From positions 28,053 to 92,052 of the forward strand of contig JBFJOO010000007.1 of assembly GCA_041617635.1 (NCBI GenBank): 64,000 nt of DNA. Reading direction: 5' to 3'. The number at the start of each line of letters is the position of its first letter. Position 1 is the stretch's first letter. The notes beneath the pieces were generated by a model, which was not told the origin of the DNA, did no database searches, and saw only the letters and a program-made list of their open reading frames with translations. Source of the stretch: JAABRB01 sp041617635 (lineage in GTDB: Bacteria > Pseudomonadota > Gammaproteobacteria > Burkholderiales > SG8-39). Of the stretch, positions 26,347-35,640 are shown in pieces. Made by a program: the position numbers and the translations under genes.

Positions 26347-27588
26347 ATGGCGAAGATACTGGTAGTCGACGACGAGATCGGGATCCGCGAGCTCCTGTCG
26401 GAAATCTTGACCGACGAGGGGCACACGGTCCGGCTCGCGCACAACGCCACGGCCGCCCGCGAGCTCCGCGCTCGCGAGCGGCCGGAGCTCGTGCTGCTCG
26501 ATATCTGGATGCCGGATATCGATGGAATTTCGCTGCTTAAGGAATGGTCCGCCAGCGGCGCGCTCACCATGCCCGTAGTGATGATGTCCGGCCACGCCAC
26601 GATCGACACGGCCGTGGAGGCCACGCGGATCGGCGCGATGGATTTTCTCGAGAAGCCGATCGCGCTGCAGAAGCTGCTCGGCGCGGTGAAGCGCGCGCTG
26701 CGCAGCGGCGAGACACGCCCGGAGTCCCGCCTCACCCTCGCCGGTCTCGGCCGCGCGCCGGTGATCGCGGAGGCACGCAAGCGCCTCGCGCAGCTCGCCA
26801 ACGCGAGCGCCCCGCTGCTCCTGCGCGGCGAGCCGGGCATGATGCCGGAGCTCTACGCGAGAGAGCTGCAACGTCCCAACACGCCGTGGGTCGGGGCCGG
26901 CAAGGCGCTCTCCGAGGCACCGCAGGAGCTTCTAGCCCAGGCGGCCGGCGGAATTCTCTTTATCGACGAGCTCGCAAATCTGAACAAGTCGCAGCAGCGC
27001 AACCTCACCTTTCTCCTGGGGCGCGCCGATCGCAGCCAGATCCGGTACGTATCGTTCAGCTCGGAGGATCCGCGCCGCCTCGTCGAAGAGCACGGGTTCG
27101 ATGCCGATCTGCTCGCACGACTGTCGGAACTGGTACTGGTGTTGCCCGCTTTGCGTGACTTCGCGCAGGAGATTCCGGAGCTCGCCGCAACGTTGCTTGC
27201 CCAGCTCGTGGAGTCTCGCTTCTGTCCGCCGCGCACCTTCTCGACCGCGGCGCTGAATGCGCTCCGGCAATACGAGTGGCCACGGAATCTCGAGGAATTG
27301 CAGCAGGCCGTCAAGAGTGCAGGACTCGCGGCGCTCGAGGACGAGATCAGCGCAGCCGACATCGATCGCGTGCTCATGCGGCCGGCCGCAAGGAGCTCCG
27401 GAATCGGCATTCCGCTCGATATTCCGCTGCGCGAGGCGCGCGACGTTTTCGAGCGCGCATACTTCGAGCATCACCTCGCCCGCGATCCGTCGATCAGCCG
27501 GCTCGCGGAGAAATCGGGGCTCGAGCGCACGCATCTCTACCGGAAGCTGAAGGCGCTCGGCATTCCGCTCGGACGCAAGGACGAGTGA
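26347..27588 (+). CDS. ntrX: NtrX-type response regulator with degenerate AAA+ domain
   Basis: 413 residues. The receiver is intact: VVDDE acidic pair, phospho-acceptor Asp52 in LLDIWMPD and Lys103 in FLEKP. The central domain occupies the place of a sigma-54-activator AAA+ module, but the Walker A region reads LLLRGEPGMMPEL (near 157-169) with no GKS/GKE, and the GAFTGA loop that contacts sigma-54 is missing. A Walker-B-like LFIDELANL (near 205-213) remains. The C-terminal Fis-type helix-turn-helix (LAEKSGLERTHLYRKLKALG) is intact. So it likely binds DNA without activating sigma-54 polymerase. Follows ntrY by 10 bp. Confidence 0.9.
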   Translation: MAKILVVDDEIGIRELLSEILTDEGHTVRLAHNATAARELRARERPELVLLDIWMPDIDGISLLKEWSASGALTMPVVMMSGHATIDTAVEATRIGAMDFLEKPIALQKLLGAVKRALRSGETRPESRLTLAGLGRAPVIAEARKRLAQLANASAPLLLRGEPGMMPELYARELQRPNTPWVGAGKALSEAPQELLAQAAGGILFIDELANLNKSQQRNLTFLLGRADRSQIRYVSFSSEDPRRLVEEHGFDADLLARLSELVLVLPALRDFAQEIPELAATLLAQLVESRFCPPRTFSTAALNALRQYEWPRNLEELQQAVKSAGLAALEDEISAADIDRVLMRPAARSSGIGIPLDIPLREARDVFERAYFEHHLARDPSISRLAEKSGLERTHLYRKLKALGIPLGRKDE

Positions 27589-27685
27589 ACAGCCGCCGGG
27601 GGCCGACCGCTCGCACGCGGTCTTCACACTCGCTCGCCATGTTGGAACAAGCTACAATCCGCGCGCGCAAACTCCAGGGAGCGCC

Positions 27686-29113
27686 GTGAAGATCCTCATC
27701 TTGGGCGCGGGCCAGGTCGGCTCGACCCTTGCGGAGAACCTTGTTTCCGAGCAGAACGACATCACGGTCGTCGACCTGAATGCCGCCACGCTCAAGGATC
27801 TCCAGGACCGATTCGACCTGCGCACTGTCCTCGGCAGCGCGGCCGACCCGTTCATCCTCACTGAAGCCGGCATCGAGGATGCGGATATGCTGATCGCGGT
27901 CACGCAGAGCGACGAGACGAACCTCGTCGCCTGCAAGATCGGATCCAATCTCTTCAACGTGCCCACCAAGATCGCACGGGTGCGCGCCACCGGCTTCATG
28001 CGTCGCCCGGAGATCCTGTCGGAGGACGGCTTCGACGTCGATTTCGCAATCTGCCCCGAGCAGATCGTGACCGAGAACATCTCCAAGCTGATCGAGTTCC
28101 CCGAGGCCCTGCAGGTTCTGGATTTCGCCGCCGGGCGCGTCACGATGGTGGCGGTGCGCGCCTTCCAGGGCGGGCCGCTCGTCGGGCATCCGCTCAAGGA
28201 CCTGCGCCGGCACATTCCCTCGGTCGACGCGCGCGTGGTCGCGATCTTTCGCGGTGACCAGGCGATCACTCCCGACGGGGAGACGCTCGTTCAGGCGGGC
28301 GACGAGGTGTTTTGCATCGCCGACACCGATCACGTTCGCAAGGTGATGCATGAGCTGCGCAGGATGGACAAGCCCGTGAAGCGGGTGATGATCGCCGGTG
28401 GCGGCAACATCGGGCTGCGACTCGCCAAGGCCCTCGAATCGCGCTACCAGGTGAAGCTGATCGAGTTCAACAAGCGTCGCGCGGGCGAAATTGCCGGACA
28501 GCTCTCGGATGCGCTGGTCCTGCACGGTGACGCGACTGACGAGGAGCTCCTCGAGAGCGAGAACGTCGCCGAGATGGATCTCTTTCTCGCGCTCACCAAC
28601 GACGACGAGAACAACATCATGGCGGCGCTCCTCGCTAAGCGGATGGGCGCGCGCCGGGTCGTCGCGCTGATCAACCGGCGCTCTTACGCCGAGCTGATGC
28701 AGGGCGGCGAGATCGACATCGCGATTTCACCCGCGCAAGCGACGATCGGCAAGCTGCTCACCCGCATTCGGCGTGGCGACGTCGTCGCGGTGCACAGCCT
28801 GCGCCGCGGGGCCGCCGAGGCGCTCGAGCTGATCGCGCACGGCGATGAAAAGACCTGCAAGGTGATTGGCAAGCGGGTCGAAGAGATCCAGCTCCCGCGC
28901 GGTGCGACCATCGGGGCGATCGTGCGCCGGCTGGAGCGGCCGGAGACCGAGCGCGTCAACGATCTCGTCGCCACGACCCGCGACAGCCAGGTGATCATGG
29001 GCCACCATGACATCACGATCCAGCCCGACGACCACGTCATCATGTTCGTCGCGAACAAGCGGATGATTCCCAAGGTGGAAAAGCTGTTCCAGGTCGGTTT
29101 TGCGTTTATCTAG
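27686..29113 (+). CDS. trkA: Trk system potassium uptake regulatory protein TrkA
   Basis: Cytoplasmic NAD(H)-binding regulator of the Trk K+ channel. Two tandem RCK halves are visible: the first Rossmann motif KILILGAGQVGSTLAENL at residues 2-19 and the second VMIAGGGNIGLRLAKAL near 235, each followed by a TrkA-C domain. 475 residues. Start GTG 27686 follows GGGAGCGCC. It precedes trkH with a 165-bp gap carrying a strong hairpin. Confidence 0.96.
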   Translation: MKILILGAGQVGSTLAENLVSEQNDITVVDLNAATLKDLQDRFDLRTVLGSAADPFILTEAGIEDADMLIAVTQSDETNLVACKIGSNLFNVPTKIARVRATGFMRRPEILSEDGFDVDFAICPEQIVTENISKLIEFPEALQVLDFAAGRVTMVAVRAFQGGPLVGHPLKDLRRHIPSVDARVVAIFRGDQAITPDGETLVQAGDEVFCIADTDHVRKVMHELRRMDKPVKRVMIAGGGNIGLRLAKALESRYQVKLIEFNKRRAGEIAGQLSDALVLHGDATDEELLESENVAEMDLFLALTNDDENNIMAALLAKRMGARRVVALINRRSYAELMQGGEIDIAISPAQATIGKLLTRIRRGDVVAVHSLRRGAAEALELIAHGDEKTCKVIGKRVEEIQLPRGATIGAIVRRLERPETERVNDLVATTRDSQVIMGHHDITIQPDDHVIMFVANKRMIPKVEKLFQVGFAFI

Positions 29114-29158
29114 TATCTATCTCGAAATTTCGGCCGTGCGCGCGAGAGGGTTTGCACG

Positions 29159-29183
29159 AACAAGGGGGGATTTCCCCCTTGTT
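29159..29183. terminator. Strong G-tract hairpin between trkA and trkH
   Basis: AACAAGGGGG (29159-29168) pairs perfectly with CCCCCTTGTT (29174-29183) around a GATTT loop, a 10-bp stem. The following TTGTATGTTCTTT is only moderately T-rich, so it could be an attenuating terminator or a dispersed palindromic repeat. It shares the words CAAGGGGG and GGGGGATTT with the tandem units ahead of metH (35524-35594). Confidence 0.55.
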
Positions 29184-29278
29184 TGTATGTTCTTTCGCAC
29201 GTGGGGGCAGTCGCATCTTGAAGAAGGTTCTAGTCGAAACCTTGAGAACGGTCGTTCACCGCCTCTCCGAGTAGGGTC

Positions 29279-30736
29279 ATGGGCCGAATTCTTCCGGTCC
29301 TAAACGTTCTCGGGCTCGTCGTCCTGATCTTCGGGCTATCGGTGATCGTACCGATCGCCGTGTCCTGGTGGATCGAGGATGGTGCGCTGGGTGCCTTCGA
29401 CGAAGCGCTGGTTTTGAGCGTCGGGGCAGGAGCGCTCGTCTACGGGACGACGCGAAGGTTCCGGCGCGACCTTGCCGTACGCGACGGTTTTCTGCTGGTG
29501 ATCAGCGTGTGGGTGATCCTGCCGGCGGTCGCGTCGCTGCCGTTGCTGATCGCGATACCCGGACTGTCCTTCTCGGACGCCTATTTCGAGGCGACGAGCG
29601 GCCTCACCGCGACCGGGGCGACGGTGCTGGTGGGTCTGGATAGCCTGCCGGGGTCAATCAACCTGTGGCGCACGCTCCTGCATTGGATAGGCGGCCTCGG
29701 CATCATCGTGCTGGCGGTCGCGATCCTGCCGATGCTGGGCGTCGGGGGCCGCCAGCTCTATCGCGCGGAGACGCCGGGACCGATGAAGGACACGAAGTTG
29801 ACCCCGCGCATCGCCGAGACGGCAAAGGGCTTCTGGTTCATTTACGTCGGCCTTACTGCGGCGTGCGCGATCGCCTATCGCATCGCCGGAATGGGCTGGC
29901 TCGACGCGGTCGTCCACGCCTTCTCGACGCTCGCGCTCGGTGGCTTCTCGTCGCACGACGCCAGCATCGGATATTTCGACTCCGTCGCGATCGAGTCGGT
30001 CGCGATCGGCTTCATGTTCATCGCCGGGTTGAGCTATGGCACCCACTTCCTCGCGTTGACGCGCCGGTCGGCGTTGCCCTACTTGCGCGACCCGGAAGCG
30101 AAGGCTTTCGTGCTGATCCTGGCAGGAAGCTGCGTGGGTATCGCGGCGTATCTCTGGGCGAACGGCGTTTACGCCGAGTTCTCCACCGCGCTGCGCTACG
30201 CGGCCTTCAACACGGCCTCGGTGGCCACCACACTGGGGTTCTCCAGCACCGACTACGGCGCATGGCCGGTGTTCGCGCCCTTGTGGATGCTTTTCTTGTG
30301 CGGGTTCGTCACCTGCTCTGGGTCGACCGGCGGAGGGATCAAGCTGGTGAGAGCGCGGCTCCTCATCAAGCAGATGTTCCGGGAGACATCGCTCCTCGTC
30401 CATCCGCGCGCCGAGATTCCGGTCCGGCTCGGCCGGCAGGTGATCCCGCCGCGCGTGGTGTTCGCGGTGCTGGCCTTCATGTCGTTCTACGGGGCAAGCT
30501 TGATCGTGGTGGTGTTTCTGCTCACATTGACCGGGCTCGACCTCCTCACCGCGCTCGCGGCCGCGGTTGCTTGCCTCAACAACACGGGTCCGGGGTTAGG
30601 ACAAGTCGGACCGGCGTCGACTTACGCGGGTCTGACCACTTTCCAGATCTGGGTTTGCACCACCGCGATGCTGCTTGGCCGGCTGGAGCTTTTCACGCTC
30701 GTGGTGGTGCTCAACCGACGGTTCTGGCGCGCCTAG
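29279..30736 (+). CDS. trkH: Trk system potassium uptake protein TrkH
   Basis: Ion-conducting membrane subunit of Trk. 485 residues, hydrophobic throughout, with the four-fold pore-loop arrangement: EATSGLTATGATVLVGLD is the first selectivity loop region, HAFSTLALGGFSSHDASIG the second, FNTASVATTLGFSST the third and AAVACLNNTGPGLGQVGP the fourth; HWIGGLGIIVLAVAILP is a highly conserved segment. Length agrees with E. coli TrkH (483). Works with TrkA encoded upstream. Confidence 0.97.
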   Translation: MGRILPVLNVLGLVVLIFGLSVIVPIAVSWWIEDGALGAFDEALVLSVGAGALVYGTTRRFRRDLAVRDGFLLVISVWVILPAVASLPLLIAIPGLSFSDAYFEATSGLTATGATVLVGLDSLPGSINLWRTLLHWIGGLGIIVLAVAILPMLGVGGRQLYRAETPGPMKDTKLTPRIAETAKGFWFIYVGLTAACAIAYRIAGMGWLDAVVHAFSTLALGGFSSHDASIGYFDSVAIESVAIGFMFIAGLSYGTHFLALTRRSALPYLRDPEAKAFVLILAGSCVGIAAYLWANGVYAEFSTALRYAAFNTASVATTLGFSSTDYGAWPVFAPLWMLFLCGFVTCSGSTGGGIKLVRARLLIKQMFRETSLLVHPRAEIPVRLGRQVIPPRVVFAVLAFMSFYGASLIVVVFLLTLTGLDLLTALAAAVACLNNTGPGLGQVGPASTYAGLTTFQIWVCTTAMLLGRLELFTLVVVLNRRFWRA

Positions 30737-30843
30737 CCGGGTTGATGCAAGAGAAGCGACAAAGCGGTGAGGGGCCCCCTCCGATGCGTCGCGGCCGAGC
30801 ATCCCGGCGCCTTGCATCGCGCTGCTAGTGGCTGCGCAACGAT

Positions 30844-31377
30844 TCAGTCGGCTGCCGGGCGCAACGAGTTGAGAAAGAGATTCACGTCCGCTTCTGCCAG
30901 CCGGTCGATCTGCCCGACGAACACCACCTGATAAAAGCGGGGACCGGCAATTAGGACGCGCGCCGCAAGCCGCATCGGCTGTCCGTCGGCGGTTCCGTCT
31001 GCATAGAACTCGCGGCCTGCGGCCCCGTCGATCTGGAGCTCGCGGTCCGCGGTGATCCGCCCGTCGATATTGCGCACGAGCGCATCGCGCGCCGCCGCGA
31101 CCAGCTCGGCGCGCCGCGCGTGGCCGTCAGGGATGTCCGCGTACGCCGCGCCGAACGCCATGCCCGTCTTGCGCACCGACGCCATCGACATCGCGAGCGT
31201 GACGCCCCCGACGACGACCTCGCGCTGTTGGTGCTCGGGCCGCGCCGGCATCAGCACGGTGTAGCGGCCGTCTGCCGAGACCACCTCACGCCAGTCGAGC
31301 TCGGGATAGCAGGCGGCAAGCAGCAACGCAACGGCCAAGACGAACGCGCGCGCGCTCGGGCCGAGCGAGCGTGTCAT
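30844..31377 (-). CDS. Putative lipoprotein of unknown function
   Basis: About 177 residues. ATG 31377 gives a lipoprotein signal peptide with a lipobox LLAAC (Cys near residue 23), so the product is probably anchored in the outer or inner membrane. The mature part (YTVLMPARPEHQQREVVVGG, then FYADGTADGQPMRLAARVLI and FYQVVFVGQ) has the look of small beta-rich surface or periplasmic proteins that share the F-P-x-x-x-x-x-Q pattern, but I cannot name a family with confidence. It converges with trkH and lies 22 bp downstream of the RidA gene. Confidence 0.7.
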   Translation of the reverse strand: MTRSLGPSARAFVLAVALLLAACYPELDWREVVSADGRYTVLMPARPEHQQREVVVGGVTLAMSMASVRKTGMAFGAAYADIPDGHARRAELVAAARDALVRNIDGRITADRELQIDGAAGREFYADGTADGQPMRLAARVLIAGPRFYQVVFVGQIDRLAEADVNLFLNSLRPAAD

Positions 31378-31399
31378 CAAGACCCGGCCTTCTCCCTGC

Positions 31400-31747
31400 T
31401 CATTTGGCGGCGGTGCACGCGATCTCCACCAGAATGCGCGGGTCGGCGAGCTTAGCCTCGACGGTTGCGCGCGCGGGCGGGTTCTTCGGGTCCATCCACG
31501 CCATCCAGGCCGCGTTCATCTCGTCGCGCGCGCGGATATCTGCCACCCATACATTCGCCCATACGATGTTCGACTTGCTTGTACCAGCCTTGGCGAGCAA
31601 CGCATCGATCTTCGCGAGCACCTGCTCGGTCTGTCGGCGCACGCCTTGATCGAGATCGTCGGGCACTTGGCCTGCGACGAACACAAATCCGTTGGCCTCT
31701 ACCGCGCCGGACAGGAACTTGCCCGGATCATGACGTTTGAGTTGCAT
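31400..31747 (-). CDS. RidA family protein (YjgF/YER057c/UK114)
   Basis: 115 residues with the RidA pattern: FLSGAVEANGFVFVAGQVP at the start, a central VLAKIDALLAKAG helix, NVWVADIRARDEMNAAW, and the ligand-binding arginine/glutamate end PPARATVEAKLADPRILVEI. RidA proteins deaminate reactive enamines/imines released by PLP enzymes. ATG 31747. It lies downstream of metH, 55 bp away on the same strand, and may be co-transcribed; RidA-like proteins also occur in aromatic degradation clusters. Confidence 0.92.
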   Translation of the reverse strand: MQLKRHDPGKFLSGAVEANGFVFVAGQVPDDLDQGVRRQTEQVLAKIDALLAKAGTSKSNIVWANVWVADIRARDEMNAAWMAWMDPKNPPARATVEAKLADPRILVEIACTAAK

Positions 31748-31802
31748 CGTCTACGTGCTCCTTGTTTCACTTGGGGAAATCGGGTCGCCATCGCGTTTTC
31801 GA

Positions 31803-34800
31803 TCAGGCGTCATACGCGAGCGCGGGCGCCAGCCAGCGCTCCGTTTTCGCGAGGTCCGCGCGCTTGCGTCGCGCATAATCCTCGACCTGGTCGCGGTCGA
31901 TCTTGCCCACCGCGAAATAACGGGCCTGCGGATGCGAGAAGTAGAAACCCGACACGCTCGCCGCGGGCAGCATTGCGTAGCTCTCGGTCAGCGTCATCCC
32001 GATATCCGCGGCGCGCAGAATCTCGAACAGAACGCCCTTTTCCGTATGGTCCGGGCAGGCCGGATAGCCGGGGGCGGGGCGGATGCCGCGATAACGCTCC
32101 GCAATGAGCTCGACGCTCGCGAAATCCTCGTTCGCCGCGTAGCCCCAGAAATCGCGGCGCACTCTCAGGTGCATGAGCTCGGCGAACGCCTCGGCAAGCC
32201 GATCGGCCAACGCCTTTAGCATGATTGCATTGTAATCGTCATGCGCCGCTTCGAATGCGGTGACCCGCTCCTCGCATCCCAGGCCCGCGGTGACCGCGAA
32301 CGCACCCAGATAGTCGCGCGCGCCCGTGGCTTTCGGCGCCACATAGTCCGCCAGGCAGAGGTTGAATCGATCCTCGGCCTTCCGGCTCTGCTGGCGCAGC
32401 ATGTGGATCACCGCCGCGGTGTCTCTGCGCGACTCGTCGGTGTAGAGCTCGATGTCGTCGCCGACCGAATTGGCGGGCACGATGATGAACACGCCGTTCG
32501 CGGTCAGCCACCGCTCCCGGATGATCTGCGCGAGCATCGCCTGCCCGTCGCGGAAGACGCTCCGCGCGCTTTCGCCCACCACCGGATCGTCGAGGATCTT
32601 GGGATAGGCGCCCGCGAGATCCCAGACCTGAAAAAACGGCGACCAGTCGATGTAGTTCGCGATTTCCGCGAGGTTGTAGCCGCGAAACTCCCTTCGGTCG
32701 GTCAGCCGCGGCGCCGGCGGCGTGTAGCCCGACCAGTCCAGCTTGCAGGCGTTCGCGCGCGCCTCGCTCAATTTGACCATCGGCGCCTGGCCCTTCTTGG
32801 CCGCGTGCTGCGCCCGGATCCGCTCGTAATCCGCGCGCACTCCCGCGACGAAACTGGTATGCGCATCCTCGGAAAGCAAGCTTGCGCACACGCCCACGCT
32901 CCGCGACGCGTCCGGCACGTAGACGACGAGCCCTGAATAGCCGGGCGCGATCTTTACTGCGGTGTGCACGCGCGAAGTCGTGGCGCCTCCGATCAGAAGC
33001 GGGACTTTGAACGCTTCGCGCTCCATTTCGTGCGCGACATGCGCCATCTCCTCGAGCGACGGGGTGATGAGCCCGGACAGGCCGATGATGTCGGCGCTCA
33101 CCTCGCGCGCCACTTGCAGGATCTTCTGCGCCGGCACCATCACGCCGAGGTTGATCACTTCATAGTTGTTGCATTGAAGCACCACCGCGACGATGTTCTT
33201 CCCGATGTCGTGCACGTCCCCCTTCACGGTGGCCATGACGATCTTGCCCTTGGGCTTGACATCGCCCGATACGGCCTTCTCCGCCTCGATGTAGGGCACC
33301 AGGTGCGCGACGGCCTGCTTCATCACGCGCGCCGATTTCACCACTTGGGGCAAGAACATCTTTCCGGCGCCGAAGAGATCGCCCACGATGTTCATGCCAT
33401 CCATCAGCGGTCCTTCGATCACCTGGATCGGCCGGTCGAACTTGAGCCGCGCCTCCTCGGTGTCCTCGACGACCCAGGTCGTGATGCCCTGGACGAGCGC
33501 GTGCGCCAGCCGCTCCTCTACCGGTGCGCTGCGCCACGCGAGATCTTCCTCCGTGCGCCGCGCCCCGCCTTTTACCGTTTCGGCAAAGGCGACGAGCCGC
33601 TCCGTCGCGTCGGCTCGCCGATTGAGGATCACGTCCTCCACGCGCTCGAGGAGATCCTTGGAGATCTCGGCGTAGACTCCCAGCTGACCGGCATTGACGA
33701 TCCCCATGGTCATGCCGGATTCGATGGCGTGGTAGAGGAAGGCGGTGTGCATCGCCTCGCGCACGGCATCGTTGCCGCGGAACGAAAACGAGAGGTTCGA
33801 CACGCCGCCGCTCACCTGGGTGTGCGGGAGGTTCGCCCGGATCCAGCGCGTCGCCTCGATGTAGTCCAGGCCGTAGGAATTGTGCTCCTCGAGCCCGGTC
33901 GCGACCGCGAAGATGTTCGGGTCGAAGATGATGTCCTCGGGCGCGAAGCCGACGCGCTCGACCAGGCGATCGTAGGCGCGCCGGCAGATCTCCTTGCGGC
34001 GCGCCAGCGAGTCGGCCTGGCCTTGTTCGTCGAACGCCATCACGACGACCGCGGCGCCGTAACGGCGCGCGAGCGTCGCCTGGCGCACGAAGGATTCCTC
34101 GCCTTCCTTGAGCGAAACGGAGTTCACGATCGACTTGCCCTGCACGCACTTGAGCCCCGCCTCGATCACCGCCCACTTCGAGGAGTCGATCATCACGGGC
34201 ACGCGCGAGATATCGGGCTCCGAGGCGATGAGGTTGAGGAACGTCACCATGGCCGCCTGCGAGTCGAGCATCGCTTCGTCCATGTTGACGTCGATCACCT
34301 GCGCGCCGTTTTCGACCTGCTGGCGTGCCACGGCCAGCGCATTTGAGTAATCGCCGGCGAGTATCAGCCGCGCAAAGGCCTTCGAGCCGGTCACGTTGGT
34401 GCGCTCGCCGACGTTCACGAAAAGCGAGTCCGGCCCGATGTTGAGCGGCTCCAGGCCCGAAAGTCGCGTCCGACGCTCGATCGCCGGCACCTTGCGCGGC
34501 GGCAGATCGGCAACTGCAGCAGCGATCGCCCGGATGTGCTCCGGTGTCGTACCGCAGCAGCCGCCGACGATGTTGAGGAAACCGCTTTCGGCAAACTCGC
34601 GCAGGAGGCCCGAGGTGTACTCCGGGGTCTCGTCGTATCCGGTCTCCGAGAGGGGGTTCGGCAGACCCGCGTTGGGATAGCAGCAAAGCCAGGTATCGGC
34701 GCAGCGCGCGAGCTCCTCGATATAGGGACGCATGAGCTTTGCGCCGAGCGCGCAATTCAAGCCGATCGAAAGCGGTCGCGCATGTCGAACCGAGTTCCAG

Positions 34801-35492
34801 AACGATTCCGGCGTTTGCCCGGTGAGGGTCCGGCCGGACTGGTCGGTGATCGTCCCGGAGATCATCACCGGCAGGCGTTGGCCGCGTCGCTCGAACTCGC
34901 TCTCCACGGCGAAGATCGCGGCCTTTGCGTTGAGCGTGTCGAAGATCGTTTCGAGCAGGATCAAGTCGACGCCACCGTCGATGAGCCCGCGCGCCGACTC
35001 CGTGTACGCGGCCACCAGCTCGTCGAAGGTGATGTTCCGGAATCCCGGATCATTGACGTCCGGAGAGATCGACGCGGTCTTGCTCGTGGGTCCGAGGACG
35101 CCCGCCACGAAGCGCGGGCGATTCGATCGGGCGCTCCATTCATCCGCGGCTGCGCGCGCGAGTGTGGCTGCGGCGACGTTCAGGTCGAAGGCAAGCGCCT
35201 CCATCCGATAATCAGCGAGCGAGGCGGCGTTCGAATTGAAAGTGTTCGTCTCGATGATGTCGGCGCCGGCCTCGAGGTAAGCCCGGTGGATCGCCGCAAT
35301 GATCTCCGGTCGGGACAGCGACAGCAGGTCGTTGTTGCCCTTGACGTCGGCCGCCCAGTCGGCAAAGCGCGCACCGCGGTAGCCGGCCTCGTCGAGCTTG
35401 TAGTCTTGGATCATGGTGCCCATGGCGCCGTCCAAGAGAAGGATGCGGCGCTCGAGGAGGGCGCGGAGCTCGGCGGTGCGGTCCGGTTGCAT
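31803..35492 (-). CDS. metH: Cobalamin-dependent methionine synthase
   Basis: Transfers a methyl group from 5-methyl-THF to homocysteine via methylcobalamin. The 1229-residue protein has all modules in order: homocysteine-binding domain (LLDGAMGTMIQDY start, zinc cysteines in GGCCGTTPEH), pterin-binding domain (NVGERTNVTGSKAFARLI), B12 cap and binding domain with DVHDIGKN (Asp759, His761 as lower ligand), and the AdoMet-binding reactivation domain (RPAPGYPACPDHTEKG). Length equals that of E. coli MetH (1227). The leader is complex: tandem palindromes and a partial copy of the gene's own start lie upstream. No SAM or SAH riboswitch pattern was recognised. Confidence 0.97.
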   Translation of the reverse strand: MQPDRTAELRALLERRILLLDGAMGTMIQDYKLDEAGYRGARFADWAADVKGNNDLLSLSRPEIIAAIHRAYLEAGADIIETNTFNSNAASLADYRMEALAFDLNVAAATLARAAADEWSARSNRPRFVAGVLGPTSKTASISPDVNDPGFRNITFDELVAAYTESARGLIDGGVDLILLETIFDTLNAKAAIFAVESEFERRGQRLPVMISGTITDQSGRTLTGQTPESFWNSVRHARPLSIGLNCALGAKLMRPYIEELARCADTWLCCYPNAGLPNPLSETGYDETPEYTSGLLREFAESGFLNIVGGCCGTTPEHIRAIAAAVADLPPRKVPAIERRTRLSGLEPLNIGPDSLFVNVGERTNVTGSKAFARLILAGDYSNALAVARQQVENGAQVIDVNMDEAMLDSQAAMVTFLNLIASEPDISRVPVMIDSSKWAVIEAGLKCVQGKSIVNSVSLKEGEESFVRQATLARRYGAAVVVMAFDEQGQADSLARRKEICRRAYDRLVERVGFAPEDIIFDPNIFAVATGLEEHNSYGLDYIEATRWIRANLPHTQVSGGVSNLSFSFRGNDAVREAMHTAFLYHAIESGMTMGIVNAGQLGVYAEISKDLLERVEDVILNRRADATERLVAFAETVKGGARRTEEDLAWRSAPVEERLAHALVQGITTWVVEDTEEARLKFDRPIQVIEGPLMDGMNIVGDLFGAGKMFLPQVVKSARVMKQAVAHLVPYIEAEKAVSGDVKPKGKIVMATVKGDVHDIGKNIVAVVLQCNNYEVINLGVMVPAQKILQVAREVSADIIGLSGLITPSLEEMAHVAHEMEREAFKVPLLIGGATTSRVHTAVKIAPGYSGLVVYVPDASRSVGVCASLLSEDAHTSFVAGVRADYERIRAQHAAKKGQAPMVKLSEARANACKLDWSGYTPPAPRLTDRREFRGYNLAEIANYIDWSPFFQVWDLAGAYPKILDDPVVGESARSVFRDGQAMLAQIIRERWLTANGVFIIVPANSVGDDIELYTDESRRDTAAVIHMLRQQSRKAEDRFNLCLADYVAPKATGARDYLGAFAVTAGLGCEERVTAFEAAHDDYNAIMLKALADRLAEAFAELMHLRVRRDFWGYAANEDFASVELIAERYRGIRPAPGYPACPDHTEKGVLFEILRAADIGMTLTESYAMLPAASVSGFYFSHPQARYFAVGKIDRDQVEDYARRKRADLAKTERWLAPALAYDA

Positions 35493-35523
35493 GTTGAACT
35501 ACAAGCAAGTCACGCGGTGGGGC

Positions 35524-35594
35524 GCGGGGGATTTACAAGGGGGCTTGCCCCCTTGATCCGGAGCGGGGGATATACAAGGGGAGCGCTCCCCGTG
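35524..35594. repeat. Two tandem 32-bp G-tract palindromic units upstream of metH
   Basis: Unit 1 (35524-35555) reads GCGGGGGATTTACAAG then GGGGCTTGCCCCCTTG; unit 2 (35563-35594) reads GCGGGGGATATACAAG then GGGAGCGCTCCCCGTG. Each has the same 12-nt head and a strong hairpin (CAAGGGGG/CCCCCTTG; GGGGAGC/GCTCCCC), with a 7-bp spacer, giving a 39-bp period. On the metH strand both fall in the 5-prime leader, 32-102 nt ahead of the ATG, and would fold in the mRNA. A related hairpin lies between trkA and trkH, which suggests a dispersed REP-like family. Confidence 0.65.
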
Positions 35595-35640
35595 TTCGTG
35601 CGACTTTCCCTGGATTGCCGGCACATCGTGGCAGCGAACC

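Noticed and set aside
30744..30818. GATGCAAG/CTTGCATC inverted repeat and GAGGGGCCCCCTC between trkH and the lipoprotein gene
   Set aside because: Arms are only 8 bp and 59 nt apart, or too short, with no T-run; too weak to call terminators.
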